Of a stretch of DNA of 64,000 nucleotides, positions 8,677-17,018 are shown in pieces; the stretch's first letter is position 1, and every line of letters starts with the position of its first letter. The notes under the pieces are model-generated. The model ran no database searches and had not been told where the DNA came from. It was given only the letters and a program-made list of their open reading frames with translations. Made by a program: the position numbers and the translations under genes. The stretch covers positions 62,001 through 126,000 of the forward strand of contig CAZASN010000002.1 in assembly GCA_964487915.1 (NCBI GenBank), given 5' to 3'. Source of the DNA: Proruminimicrobium sp964487915. GTDB lineage: Bacteria; Elusimicrobiota; Endomicrobiia; Endomicrobiales; Endomicrobiaceae.

Positions 8677-8779
8677 GACGCATCTCCGTTTTAAACCAGA
8701 TTAAATATAAGATATATTTTACAAAATATTTTTTCACGCGAATAATTAAAAGCGGCATAAAATCAAAAAATACAATAAA

Positions 8780-8818
8780 AAACGGCATACAAATTTAATT
8801 TAAATTTATATGCCGTTT
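8780..8818 (-). terminator. intrinsic terminator after the exported protein gene
   Basis: A perfect 10-bp outer stem (AAACGGCATA at 8780-8789 with TATGCCGTTT at 8809-8818) encloses a second AT-rich palindrome. On the minus strand it is followed by a T-rich run. It lies 23 bases after the stop of the gene at 8841. Confidence 0.8.
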
Positions 8819-8840
8819 ACAGTTTTATACTATGCCGCGG

Positions 8841-9737
8841 CTATTGTGCAGCGGCCAAACCTGCTTTAAATCCCCCGATAACGGCAGAAAGTATGCTGCC
8901 AAGCGCTTTGTCATACATGGCAAAATCAAACGGACTATTCTTGTCGGCACGGACAGGGTCCTGCGACTCAATAGCTTTGTCCAATTTTAACAGCTGATGC
9001 CACTGCATATAAAAATCATAGCGCATTTTTTTGTGGCCTTTAAATCCCACCTCGGTACCTCTCAAATCCGCGCTCAATATGATGTCAAATGTTTCAAGAA
9101 TAGGTTGGTCTTTTTTATTTTTGCCAATCTTAAACTTAACCTGCACAAACCCTTCGGCTCCGACTCCGTTTGTTATCTCTCCGAGATTACCGACCAGTTT
9201 TATGCGTTTAAGCGGACTCATCGGGAATATTCCCAAGCCTGTTGTTGAAACTGTCTGCGTCAGTTCAACGGTTGTAGGTTTATACATACCGGCCGTAACG
9301 CCGCGGCCTTCTTTTTCTTCTTCAAGATTAAAAGCGGAATATATCTCGTTAGCCTGCAGATCGGCCTTTGAAACAATCTCTATGCCGTTTTCTTCAAAAG
9401 CTTCTTTGACGGCCTCATACACCATATTTGAAGTAACCGTGTAATAATCTTTATCAAACTCAAGCGTATCTGTGTTTGTGCGTATCCAGCCGGTATAACG
9501 CTGGTCGTTAGCGCTGTTAGTAATTTCTTTGGATGTGACGTACTCGCCGTAACATTCCAAAATTACAAGTTTTTTGATTCCGAGTTTTTTAAGTTTTTTA
9601 GCATTAATATTCAGATTGTCTTTTGCGAAAACAGAAGGATCAACAGTTTCTGTAGAAGTAAATTTTACCGTACCGCCGGCAAACACGGGTTGAACAAGCA
9701 ACAACAATGCAACAATACAACTTACTGCATTTTTCAT
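8841..9737 (-). CDS. exported protein of unknown function
   Basis: A 298-residue protein not assigned to a family. It has a clear Sec signal peptide (residues 1-20, cleavage after PVFA) and no later membrane helix, so it is probably periplasmic or secreted. A strong GGAGG site precedes the ATG. The mature part looks mixed alpha/beta, with a KKLGIKKLVILECYGEYVTS segment near its start and a Gly/Ala-rich end (GSILSAVIGGFKAGLAAAQ) that could be an amphipathic helix. It is monocistronic: a terminator follows directly, and about 160 non-coding bases separate it from the next gene upstream. Confidence 0.75.
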   Translation of the reverse strand: MKNAVSCIVALLLLVQPVFAGGTVKFTSTETVDPSVFAKDNLNINAKKLKKLGIKKLVILECYGEYVTSKEITNSANDQRYTGWIRTNTDTLEFDKDYYTVTSNMVYEAVKEAFEENGIEIVSKADLQANEIYSAFNLEEEKEGRGVTAGMYKPTTVELTQTVSTTGLGIFPMSPLKRIKLVGNLGEITNGVGAEGFVQVKFKIGKNKKDQPILETFDIILSADLRGTEVGFKGHKKMRYDFYMQWHQLLKLDKAIESQDPVRADKNSPFDFAMYDKALGSILSAVIGGFKAGLAAAQ

Positions 9738-9899
9738 GTTTTTCCTCCTTAATTGGTATGCATAAACTAGGAGTACAAGATTGATGTGGAAATTCTAACA
9801 TTTCATTATGCGAAAGGCAATATCCCTATCATTATGCATAATTCTCAACGAAACATGGCATATTTATTGATGGATTACGGTCATACTTATAAAATTTAT

Positions 9900-10316
9900 C
9901 TATTTTTCACGGGAAGGCAGAAATAAATCTTTCATACCAATTCCGGCACGAAAAGCAAAAACAAAGTATAAGATAACAAATGTCATATCAATTATTCCGG
10001 TAAACCAGAATGTTGAAGGAAAATCTTTGAAAAACAAAATATACCAGTAAAGCTGTATAACATAAAAAAGTCTGCCCAAAATCAGACATCCGACGTTAAA
10101 CAGGTATCTGCGTATATTAAAAGCCGAGAAAAACTGAATATAAGCAAAACAGAAAAAGAACGAAGCAATAAATACGCAGTAAAAGGAATGAACCTGCGGA
10201 TTATCGATAAGCCTGCCTGTTCCGATTAAAAAAAGATATATTATACCGGCGATTAAATCCCAAATACCGCTTATAAAAAATGTAACAGCCAAAGGTTTTA
10301 AATTATTTTTTCCCAT
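9900..10316 (-). CDS. four-helix membrane protein of unknown function
   Basis: A 138-residue hydrophobic protein with about four transmembrane segments (roughly residues 9-32, 43-66, 78-96 and 105-125) and short basic loops. It has no signal peptide or recognisable catalytic motif. Its overall shape resembles small DUF-type integral membrane proteins. It lies 45 bases downstream of a flavin-binding-like gene on the same strand. I assign no function. Confidence 0.7.
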   Translation of the reverse strand: MGKNNLKPLAVTFFISGIWDLIAGIIYLFLIGTGRLIDNPQVHSFYCVFIASFFFCFAYIQFFSAFNIRRYLFNVGCLILGRLFYVIQLYWYILFFKDFPSTFWFTGIIDMTFVILYFVFAFRAGIGMKDLFLPSREK

Positions 10317-10361
10317 ACCGATAAAATTTCTCTCCGATATCTTTATAACAACGCAGTTTAA

Positions 10362-10781
10362 TTATTTTAAACTAAAATCTTTAGACGAAAAATTGCTGTA
10401 AAATCTGCCGCTGCAAGCGGTAAATTTTAAAACGCAGTAATCCGGATCAGTTACGCCTTTTGGATAATACATGGTATCGCCTTCACGCCATATCATTCGT
10501 TTTATTTTTGCATCGGTCAAAACTTTCATCTCGCCTTTGAGCATAACCCCTTTGAAAAATCTCTTATCAAAAAAATATATGCATGCTTTCGGATCGGCGA
10601 GATATTGTTTTACGCGCATTGAAGACGTGTTAGTCGTAAAATAAAAAGTTTTCAGCCCGCTCCGTTTTCTCGGAGGGAGCATAGCTTTTGAATTAGGATA
10701 ACCTTCTTCGTCTACCGAAGAAATTAATGAAATGCCCGCATTGTCAATTATTGATTCCAGCGTCTTTTTAAAACCTATCAT
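10362..10781 (-). CDS. pyridoxamine 5'-phosphate oxidase-like FMN-binding protein
   Basis: A 139-residue split-barrel protein. The segments ISLISSVDEEGYPNSKAM, TFYFTTNTSSMRVKQYL and DPKACIYFFD match the strands that bind FMN in the PNPOx-like/general stress protein 26 group. The enzyme class uses flavin or F420 to oxidise or reduce small substrates. Specific activity cannot be inferred here. Length is typical of the single-domain members. Confidence 0.85.
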   Translation of the reverse strand: MIGFKKTLESIIDNAGISLISSVDEEGYPNSKAMLPPRKRSGLKTFYFTTNTSSMRVKQYLADPKACIYFFDKRFFKGVMLKGEMKVLTDAKIKRMIWREGDTMYYPKGVTDPDYCVLKFTACSGRFYSNFSSKDFSLK

Positions 10782-10876
10782 CTGTCTCCCCCGAATATTT
10801 TGGCCTATGACTAACTATAGCAAAAACTCTAAATTTTTAGAATATTTGTTGAATAAAATTATAAACATTGCGGATT

Positions 10877-11326
10877 TTATTTTTCAAGTCTTTTTTTGAG
10901 TTCATCTATGACGGCTTTTTGCCAGTATTTCATGGCAAACCAGCCGATCAGCGGTTTTGCAACTATACGGAGCCAGCGTTTATGAATGGTAACTTGATAA
11001 ATGTAATCTATCTCGGTACCTTCAGGAAGTTCACAGAGCAGCAATTCTTCGTGGCCTGAAGTTCCGAATTTAGGACTTTCATTATCCGAAATAAACCCTC
11101 TGCCGGCAAGGATTTGAGTTTTCATTTTTACGGGAAAATTCCGCCCGAACGATTTGACTGTCGCGGTCAATTCAAAATTATTTTCAACACGTCCCGTGAT
11201 TTGTATAGATTGAGCAACTTTAGGGAAATACTCCGGCCACTTCTCAAAATCAGTCATTATGCTAAACACCTCACTGAGAGGAGCCTTAATAACCCACTTA
11301 GCATGAAGAATAATTTTATCTTTCAT
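10877..11326 (-). CDS. SRPBCC family (polyketide cyclase/START-like) protein
   Basis: A 149-residue protein with the helix-grip fold signature. The strand HAKWVIKAPLSEVFSIMTDFEKWPEYFP is characteristic of SRPBCC/polyketide-cyclase-like proteins, which bind hydrophobic ligands in a deep cavity. I start it at the ATG at 11326 because the domain begins there. An in-frame ATG at 11359 would add eleven residues without family support, and neither start has a strong Shine-Dalgarno site. The ligand is unknown. Confidence 0.8.
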   Translation of the reverse strand: MKDKIILHAKWVIKAPLSEVFSIMTDFEKWPEYFPKVAQSIQITGRVENNFELTATVKSFGRNFPVKMKTQILAGRGFISDNESPKFGTSGHEELLLCELPEGTEIDYIYQVTIHKRWLRIVAKPLIGWFAMKYWQKAVIDELKKRLEK

Positions 11327-11431
11327 ATAAAAACTATACCAAAAAATTCCACCATCCACAACTCTGAATCACAAAAAGAAAACAGCAAACCCAGTTAACA
11401 ATGGTATTTATCAGCAAAATTAATGTTTTAT

Positions 11432-11644
11432 TTACAATTCTTCAATATAATCAATGTCATCGCCCGAATCTTCTTTAATTAAAGTTATTGCCAGTTCCAA
11501 GGAATCGGTTTTCCCAATCTGTTCATTATCATCAAACAACAGACTAACCGTCGTTTTGTACACATAAAACACATCAGAAGATTCGCTTATATAATATAGA
11601 TTGTCATTCCCGCCTTCCACTACCACTTTCCATTTTCTGCTCAT
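11432..11644 (-). CDS. small acidic protein of unknown function
   Basis: A 70-residue ORF with a good GGAGG site a few bases before its ATG. The product begins with Trp- and Lys-containing MSRKWKVVVEGG and ends in an acidic tail (EDSGDDIDYIEEL). It looks like one small beta-rich domain with no signal peptide or membrane helix. I do not recognise it. The ribosome-binding site and normal composition support a real gene. Confidence 0.6.
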   Translation of the reverse strand: MSRKWKVVVEGGNDNLYYISESSDVFYVYKTTVSLLFDDNEQIGKTDSLELAITLIKEDSGDDIDYIEEL

Positions 11645-11825
11645 TTTTTTACCTCCGATTTTTTATTTTACTGTTTTCATTCTCAAAATTCATTATATAG
11701 AAAAATTATTATGAATTTTTGATATCAAAATCAAAACAACCAGAAAAATCAGTAGAGTATAATTTGTATTTAGTTTTTGCGTACAAATCAAGGCAGCAGT
11801 GTTAAAAAAAATTGAATTTTTATAT

Positions 11826-12128
11826 TTAGACAAGGCGATAAAATGCGGGAGTATACTGTAAAGGTTGGAGTCCGAGGTCCGAACATTTTACCAACATAGT
11901 AAAATTTTACGAAGTATTTTAAGATGATTTTTGATTATTTTTGGACAAGGTATATCAAGCAAATCCGAGCGGTAGCGAGCCCAAAGAATAAAAAAAACTC
12001 AAAAACCACTTTTTGCTAAGTTTTTTGAGATGATTTTGGATTTAGACAAGGCGCGAAGTGGTGAGAGTGTACTGTGAACAGGCGGAGCCGGAAGTACCCG
12101 AACCACTGAGCAACGAAGTATCAATCCA
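11826..12128. repeat. three tandem, related intergenic repeat units
   Basis: The gap of about 500 bases between 11645 and tRNA-Ser holds no gene I can support but has three related units, at about 11826-11917, 11930-11998 and 12029-12128. Shared pieces are TTAGACAAGGCG or GGACAAGG at the left, GGGAGTATACTGT/GAGAGTGTACTGT in the middle, and AACATAGTA/CAACGAAGTATC at the right. Units 2 and 3 are both preceded by an AGATGATTTT segment. They look like diverged copies of a dispersed hairpin-forming element. Confidence 0.6.
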
Positions 12129-12144
12129 AAAGAACTCAAAAAAA

Positions 12145-12236
12145 CGGAGAGAGAGGGATTCGAACCCTCGGTACAGGTTTTCACCTGTACACCGGTTTAG
12201 CAAACCGGCGCACTAGACCAGCTATGCGACCTCTCC
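12145..12236 (-). tRNA. tRNA-Ser (anticodon GCT)
   Basis: A 92-nt cloverleaf read leftward from 12236. The acceptor stem is GGAGAGG/TCTCTCC with discriminator G at 12145. The anticodon loop TTGCTAA gives GCT, decoding AGC and AGT. There is a long class II variable arm (GTACAGGT...ACCTGTAC) and a T-arm with GTTCGAA. The 3' CCA is not encoded. A T-tract directly after the gene can serve as terminator. Confidence 0.95.
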
Positions 12237-12377
12237 ATCCTATTATTGACGTTGAAATTATACAACAATTTAAAAATTTGCACAACCGCAAAAAAGACAT
12301 TTACAGTATAATCTAAATTTGATACCATCTCGCAAAGGTCCATACATGTAATAAAATAAAGGGAGTATGTTAATAAA

Positions 12378-12827
12378 ATGAATATAATAAACAAAAAAGG
12401 TTTTACACTGGTAGAGCTTGCGATTGCAATTGTTATTTTCGGCATACTGTCTTTTATAGCAATGAGTTCTTATTCCACATTCGTAAAAGAAGCAAAAACA
12501 AGCGAAGGCATTTTATTGGCGTCAAGCATTGCAAAAGTAGAAACGATGTATGAAAGAGAAAACGGCGCCTATAAGCAAATTTCAAACGCTTCTTACAGCG
12601 ATATCCCGGAAATAGACGCGAGATACAACAAATATTTTAAAATCTTTTCGGTAAATGTTCCCGGCTCCGTCACTGATGCGATATTTACGGTTACGACAAG
12701 GTCCGAAACGAATATTTCAACCGGAGAAATCGAAGTTATTATGCACGTTTTTGCAAATAAATCAAACAAAATGACCGTAACTTACACGGATTTAACAGGC
12801 GAGAAAACAGTAGTTGAAGTAAAATAA
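12378..12827 (+). CDS. type IV pilin-like (prepilin) protein
   Basis: A 149-residue protein with a type III signal: basic MNIINKKG, then the methylation-type segment FTLVELAIAIVIFGIL with Glu at mature position 5. Prepilin peptidase would cut after the Gly and methylate Phe. The rest is a variable globular head. It differs from the five tandem pilins at 35-38 kb: it lacks their TKKAMATEG block and may be a minor pilin or pseudopilin. It stands alone between tRNA-Ser and a convergent gene, so the assembly machinery is elsewhere. Confidence 0.85.
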   Translation: MNIINKKGFTLVELAIAIVIFGILSFIAMSSYSTFVKEAKTSEGILLASSIAKVETMYERENGAYKQISNASYSDIPEIDARYNKYFKIFSVNVPGSVTDAIFTVTTRSETNISTGEIEVIMHVFANKSNKMTVTYTDLTGEKTVVEVK

Positions 12828-12856
12828 CCCGGCTTAAAATAATTTATAAATAAAAC

Positions 12857-12893
12857 AAAAAAAAGAACTAATTTTAAATTAGTTCTTTTTTTG
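12857..12893. terminator. bidirectional intrinsic terminator
   Basis: An A-rich/T-rich hairpin with core AAAGAACTAATTT...AAATTAGTTCTTT lies between the convergent prepilin gene (plus) and acyl-CoA ligase gene (minus). T-runs follow on both strands, so it can serve both. Confidence 0.85.
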
Positions 12894-12909
12894 TTTTTGA
12901 ATATTTTTA

Positions 12910-14562
12910 TTATTTGTCGCCTTCTTCTCTGATCTGGACTCTTCTTATTTTCCCGCTTATCGTTTTCGGCAGTTCTTTTACAAACTCCACAATTCTCGGA
13001 TATTTATAAGGAGCCGTAACTTTTTTAACGTGATTCTGTATTTCTTTTTTCAATTCCTCGCTTGCCACATATCCTTTTGCAAGAACTATCGTCGCTTTAA
13101 CGATTTGGCCTCTGTCGGGATCGGGAACGGCGGTTATCGCGCATTCCAAAACCGAAGGATGTTCCATCAGAGCGCTTTCAACTTCAAAAGGCCCGATTCT
13201 GTAACCGGAACTTTTTATTATATCGTCCGCTCTTCCGACAAACCAGTAATGACCGTCTTCGTCTTTATAGGCGGTATCGCCCGTATAATACATTCCGTCA
13301 TGCCATACTTTTTTTGTAAGAGCTTCGTCTCTGTAATAACCGCAGAATAATCCGACCGGTTTTTTATCGCCGATTCTTACGATAATCTGTCCCACTTCTC
13401 CGGCCTCGCATGAATTGCCGTTTTCGTCAACTATATCAACATCATAAAGAGGAGACGGTTTTCCCATTGACCCTATTTTAGGTTCCATCCACGGGAAATT
13501 ACATAAAAGAGCTACCATTTCCGTCTGCCCGAACGCTTCCATTAATTTCAAACCTGTCAAATCTTTCCACTGGTTATAAACCTCGGGATTTAACGGCTCT
13601 CCTGCGATCGTACAGTATTTCAATTTGCTTAAATCGTATTTTTTTACGTTTTCTTTTATAAAATATCTGTAAATCGTCGGCGGCGCGCAAAAAGAAGTTA
13701 CTCCGTATTTTGATATGACTTCCAAAAGCTCTTTCGGCGTAAATTTTTCATAATCATAAACAAAAACCGTGCATCCGCAAATCCATTGTCCGTACAATTT
13801 GCCCCATGCCGACTTGGCCCAGCCTGTATCGGCAACTGTAAGATGCAGTCCGTTTTCCTTGAGATTCTGCCATGTGGCGGTTATCATATGCCCCAGAGGA
13901 TAAGTAAAATCATGCAAAACCATTTTAGGCATTCCGGTAGTTCCCGACGTAAAATATAATAAAAACTTATCGTCGTTTTTAGTAGCATCGGGGCCTTTTG
14001 GTCTGTCAAAAACATCTGATTGTTTTTCTATCTCTTTGTCAAAGTTATGCCAGCCCGCGACTTCTCCGTTTACCGCCACTTTAAATTTTAAAGTCGGTGA
14101 TTTCGGCTGCGCTTTATCAACCGCGCACGGGACATTGTCCGTGGCTACAGACACTATCATTTTAATATCCGCGGCGTTATTTCTGTAAACGATGTCTTTT
14201 TCCGTAAGCAGATGTGTTGCCGGTATCGGAACGGCTCCTATCTTATGCAAAGCTATAATCGCAAACCAAAACTCAAATCTTCTCTTAAGCACAAGCATTA
14301 CGGCGTCGCCCTTTTTTATGCCGAGCGACTTGAAAAAATTAGCCGTTTTATTGCTGTATTTTTTTATATCTTCAAAAGTAAATTCCCTGTGGTCTCCCTT
14401 CTCATCGCACCATACCATCGCTTTTTTGCCGGGCTCTTTTGCCGCGATTTCGTCAACGACGTCAAAACCGAAATTGAAATTTTCGGGTATTTCAACATTA
14501 AAATTGTTTTTGAAATCCTCATACGAACTGAATTGTCTGTTTATATATTTGTCTTTTAGCAT
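12910..14562 (-). CDS. AMP-forming acyl-CoA synthetase (acetyl/medium-chain CoA ligase family)
   Basis: A 550-residue ANL-superfamily adenylating enzyme. Motif A3 is YFTSGTTGMPK, A8 is GRADDIIKSSGYRIGP, and A10 KTISGKIRR carries the catalytic Lys. It activates a carboxylate with ATP and transfers it to CoA. Overall it resembles the bacterial medium-chain/branched acyl-CoA ligase (MbcS-like) group more than the 650-residue Acs, since it lacks the long N-terminal domain. It starts 9 bases after an XRE-cupin regulator, a common pairing in anaerobes in which the regulator probably senses the acid or its CoA ester. The substrate is inferred only as a short organic acid. Confidence 0.9.
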   Translation of the reverse strand: MLKDKYINRQFSSYEDFKNNFNVEIPENFNFGFDVVDEIAAKEPGKKAMVWCDEKGDHREFTFEDIKKYSNKTANFFKSLGIKKGDAVMLVLKRRFEFWFAIIALHKIGAVPIPATHLLTEKDIVYRNNAADIKMIVSVATDNVPCAVDKAQPKSPTLKFKVAVNGEVAGWHNFDKEIEKQSDVFDRPKGPDATKNDDKFLLYFTSGTTGMPKMVLHDFTYPLGHMITATWQNLKENGLHLTVADTGWAKSAWGKLYGQWICGCTVFVYDYEKFTPKELLEVISKYGVTSFCAPPTIYRYFIKENVKKYDLSKLKYCTIAGEPLNPEVYNQWKDLTGLKLMEAFGQTEMVALLCNFPWMEPKIGSMGKPSPLYDVDIVDENGNSCEAGEVGQIIVRIGDKKPVGLFCGYYRDEALTKKVWHDGMYYTGDTAYKDEDGHYWFVGRADDIIKSSGYRIGPFEVESALMEHPSVLECAITAVPDPDRGQIVKATIVLAKGYVASEELKKEIQNHVKKVTAPYKYPRIVEFVKELPKTISGKIRRVQIREEGDK

Positions 14563-14571
14563 TTTTTCCTC

Positions 14572-15132
14572 TTAATTATTAAAAATTACAGCCAGAAATT
14601 TCAGCTGTTTGTCGCCTAAAGCCGACATGGCGTGTTCGTATCCCGAATTAAAATACACCGAATCGCCCGGATTTAAAATAACTTCTTTGTCCTGAAAATA
14701 AAATTTCATCTGCCCTTCAAGAATATAATTGAATTCCTGCCCCGGATGAGAATATTTGTTAACGTTTTTTTCTTCTTTTGCGGGATCAACGGCGACAACA
14801 AATATTTCCGATTTTTTATTTATAAAATTAAACGCCAAATCCTGATATTTGTATTCCTTTCTTCTTTCTATTGAAAGGCCCTTGCCGTTTCTTACAACCG
14901 AAAATCTTTGAAGCCGCGGTTCTTCGCCCGTAAGAAGAGCCGTAAGCTCCACGTTGAATTTGCCGGCTATTTCATAAAGAAAACTCACGGGAATATCAAC
15001 CGTCCCTGTTTCATATTGTTTATATTTTGCAACGTCTATTTTCAATTCTTTGGCAGCTTCCTCAACGGAAATTTCCGAAATTTCCCTGAGTTCTTTAATT
15101 CGCTGCGCAATTAATTTAATATTTTCAAGCAT
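14572..15132 (-). CDS. XRE-family regulator with C-terminal cupin domain
   Basis: A 186-residue two-domain regulator. An HTH_XRE domain (about residues 5-65, with ISVEEAAKELKIDVAKYKQYETG) is followed by a cupin barrel (about 110-185) with SHPGQEFNYILEG and NPGDSVYFNSGYEHAM metal- or ligand-binding strands. Such proteins are usually local regulators of small-molecule metabolism. The next gene downstream, 9 bases away, is an acyl-CoA ligase, the likely target operon. Confidence 0.9.
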   Translation of the reverse strand: MLENIKLIAQRIKELREISEISVEEAAKELKIDVAKYKQYETGTVDIPVSFLYEIAGKFNVELTALLTGEEPRLQRFSVVRNGKGLSIERRKEYKYQDLAFNFINKKSEIFVVAVDPAKEEKNVNKYSHPGQEFNYILEGQMKFYFQDKEVILNPGDSVYFNSGYEHAMSALGDKQLKFLAVIFNN

Positions 15133-15250
15133 ATATTCCTCCGTTAATATATAAATATGTTTTTTGCTTAATTTCTTATCTTTAAAATTTCAGTTCCCCC
15201 TTTTGCTCCTTTATTTCTCCGGTCAATTTATAAAAAGAACGGACTTAAAA

Positions 15251-15285
15251 AAACAACCTTTCAGATGTTTGCTGAAAGGTTGTTT
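15251..15285 (-). terminator. 14-bp intrinsic terminator
   Basis: A perfect stem AAACAACCTTTCAG/CTGAAAGGTTGTTT (15251-15264, 15272-15285) has a 7-nt loop and is followed on the minus strand by T7. It lies just downstream of the 28-codon ORF at 15313-15399. Confidence 0.85.
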
Positions 15286-15312
15286 GTATTTTGCGTTATT
15301 TTTCCCTTTTTC

Positions 15313-15399
15313 TCAGCAAATGCCGCCAAAAACATTACCGCTGCCCGCGATAATGCCGGTAACCACAAATTTTATGCCGATACTAAGGTTTTTAAACAT
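15313..15399 (-). CDS. possible 28-residue small protein
   Basis: An ORF too short for routine gene calls. ATG at 15399 is preceded by AAGGAA at proper spacing, 28 codons follow, and a strong terminator lies 28 bases beyond the stop. The peptide starts MFKNLSIGIKFVV and ends GGIC, being mildly hydrophobic and glycine-rich with a C-terminal Cys. Its first residues resemble the start of chemoreceptor-type proteins, so it may be a remnant. The ORF-plus-terminator arrangement instead suggests a real small gene. I do not assign a function. Confidence 0.4.
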   Translation of the reverse strand: MFKNLSIGIKFVVTGIIAGSGNVFGGIC

Positions 15400-15456
15400 T
15401 TATATTCCTTATTATTAGTTATCGGTATTCTAATATAAAGATTTTTAAAAGTCAAA

Positions 15457-17016
15457 CTATTTAATTATTATTTTTTTATTTAACGGCGCAGGATGAACAT
15501 TCAAAAAACCTTTATGTTTTAAAACAGCCGTTTCATTTTTTAAACTATCTTTTTCGCCGTGAACAAGATAGACGGTCGTTTTTTTATTATCATCGCCAAG
15601 CCATTTAACGGTTTCATTTACATCCGGATGATCGGAAAAAATATCAAAGCTTTGTACGAACGCGCCAACATTGATTATTCCGTATTTTGTCTTTATCTTC
15701 TTTGCTCCTTTTTTCAACTTCCCTGCCGGAGTCTGAGGTCCTGCATAACTTACAAGAAAAACCGTTACGTCTTTACGCGGCAGAAGTTTGCGCAGCAATG
15801 AAAACGACACTCCTTTGTCCATCATACCGCTTGCCGAAATAACAATAGAAGGTTTTTGATACTGTTTTGGTTTTGATGTTTTATATTCGTCCGGTTTTAA
15901 TGTTTTATGATCATATATTGTCTGCGGGAACCATTTTTCAAATGAAGGATCTTTTATTTCATCATCATACAATTCGGTAAGTCCGTTTGACGACGGAGAC
16001 AGACTGTATACCGGTATATTGGCGTCTATGACTCCGGCATCTTTTGCTTTTTTTATTTCATATAATATTTTTTGCGTTCTCTGAAGCGCCAAAGCAGGTA
16101 TCCATACTATTTTTCCTTTCTTTAGTTCTTCGGCCAAAATATTTATAAAACTATAATATTCTTTAACAGATATATTCCTGCCCGTGCCTCCGTAGGTCGC
16201 TTCTAAAAAAATATAATCCGCTTTTGAAGCATTTTTTTTATCCGTAACGAGTTTTGAATATCCGCTTCCCAAATCTCCGGAAAAAAGAACCGTTTTTTGC
16301 AAACCGCCGTCTTTTATGTCAAAAAAAATACTTGCCGATCCCGGAATATGCCCCGCGTCAGACAGCGAAAAGCGCAGATCTTCCGATAAACCTATAATAT
16401 CGCCGTATTTTATCTCAATAAACTGTTCCGCTGTTTTTTCAAGATATTCTTTCATGCATTTTTTACACAATCTGCATTTTATTTTATATGTTTTTTGCAA
16501 TTCCTGCAGCGTTATGTTTTTATTTAAAGTTTCATGATTGGTTATATTTTTCAAGCAGTTGTCAAACCAGTGCAACATGACGGTTCCTCTCTGTTTCTGC
16601 TGGCAGTTTATTCTCTGATTCTTGGACCAAAAATAATTTTGGCCGATATCTTCAAAATTCCAGCCGTCTTCATAAAGTTCAAAAACAATTTTTTTTGTGG
16701 CGTTTGTACAGTAAATATTGCCTTTAAAACCTTTGCTTATTAAAAGCGGTATCAATCCGGCATGGTCGGCATGGGCATGCGTCAAAACAAGAGCGTCCGC
16801 GTTTATTAAGACAGGATTAATGTTTTTATTGTCAACCGGCAGACTGCCTTCTTCATAAAATGTTCCGCAGTCAACAATAACGGCATGCCTGTCGGTTTTG
16901 ACAAGCGCGCATGAGCCCGAAACTCTCTGCGCTCCTCCGAAATATGTTACGGAAATTTCCGCATTAACGCACTGAAACAGCAAAAGTGAAAGAATAATAA
17001 ACAAAATTTTCTTCAT
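15457..17016 (-). CDS. exported metallo-beta-lactamase/beta-CASP hydrolase
   Basis: A 519-residue protein with the complete metallo-beta-lactamase plus beta-CASP architecture of RNA-processing nucleases. It shows HAHADHAG, a third-motif SDAGHIPGSAS, GDLGSG, beta-CASP motif A (FLEATYGG) and motif C (LVHGEKDS). Two things are unusual. It begins with a signal peptide (residues 1-19, cleavage near VNA), which predicts export. An insert of about 50 residues before the third motif holds a CRLCKKC cysteine cluster. The gene runs 2 bases after the membrane spermidine-synthase-like gene, so they form an operon. Outside the cytoplasm it may act on nucleic acid or another phosphodiester. The activity is inferred. 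Confidence 0.8.
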   Translation of the reverse strand: MKKILFIILSLLLFQCVNAEISVTYFGGAQRVSGSCALVKTDRHAVIVDCGTFYEEGSLPVDNKNINPVLINADALVLTHAHADHAGLIPLLISKGFKGNIYCTNATKKIVFELYEDGWNFEDIGQNYFWSKNQRINCQQKQRGTVMLHWFDNCLKNITNHETLNKNITLQELQKTYKIKCRLCKKCMKEYLEKTAEQFIEIKYGDIIGLSEDLRFSLSDAGHIPGSASIFFDIKDGGLQKTVLFSGDLGSGYSKLVTDKKNASKADYIFLEATYGGTGRNISVKEYYSFINILAEELKKGKIVWIPALALQRTQKILYEIKKAKDAGVIDANIPVYSLSPSSNGLTELYDDEIKDPSFEKWFPQTIYDHKTLKPDEYKTSKPKQYQKPSIVISASGMMDKGVSFSLLRKLLPRKDVTVFLVSYAGPQTPAGKLKKGAKKIKTKYGIINVGAFVQSFDIFSDHPDVNETVKWLGDDNKKTTVYLVHGEKDSLKNETAVLKHKGFLNVHPAPLNKKIIIK

Positions 17017-17018
17017 AC

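Noticed and set aside
11999..12184. Minus-strand ORF of 61 codons over the repeat and tRNA-Ser
   Set aside because: It overlaps the tRNA and a repeat unit, has no ribosome site, and its composition is not protein-like.
15164..15418. Plus-strand ORF of 84 codons
   Set aside because: It runs over the terminator hairpin and the minus-strand small ORF and lacks a ribosome site.
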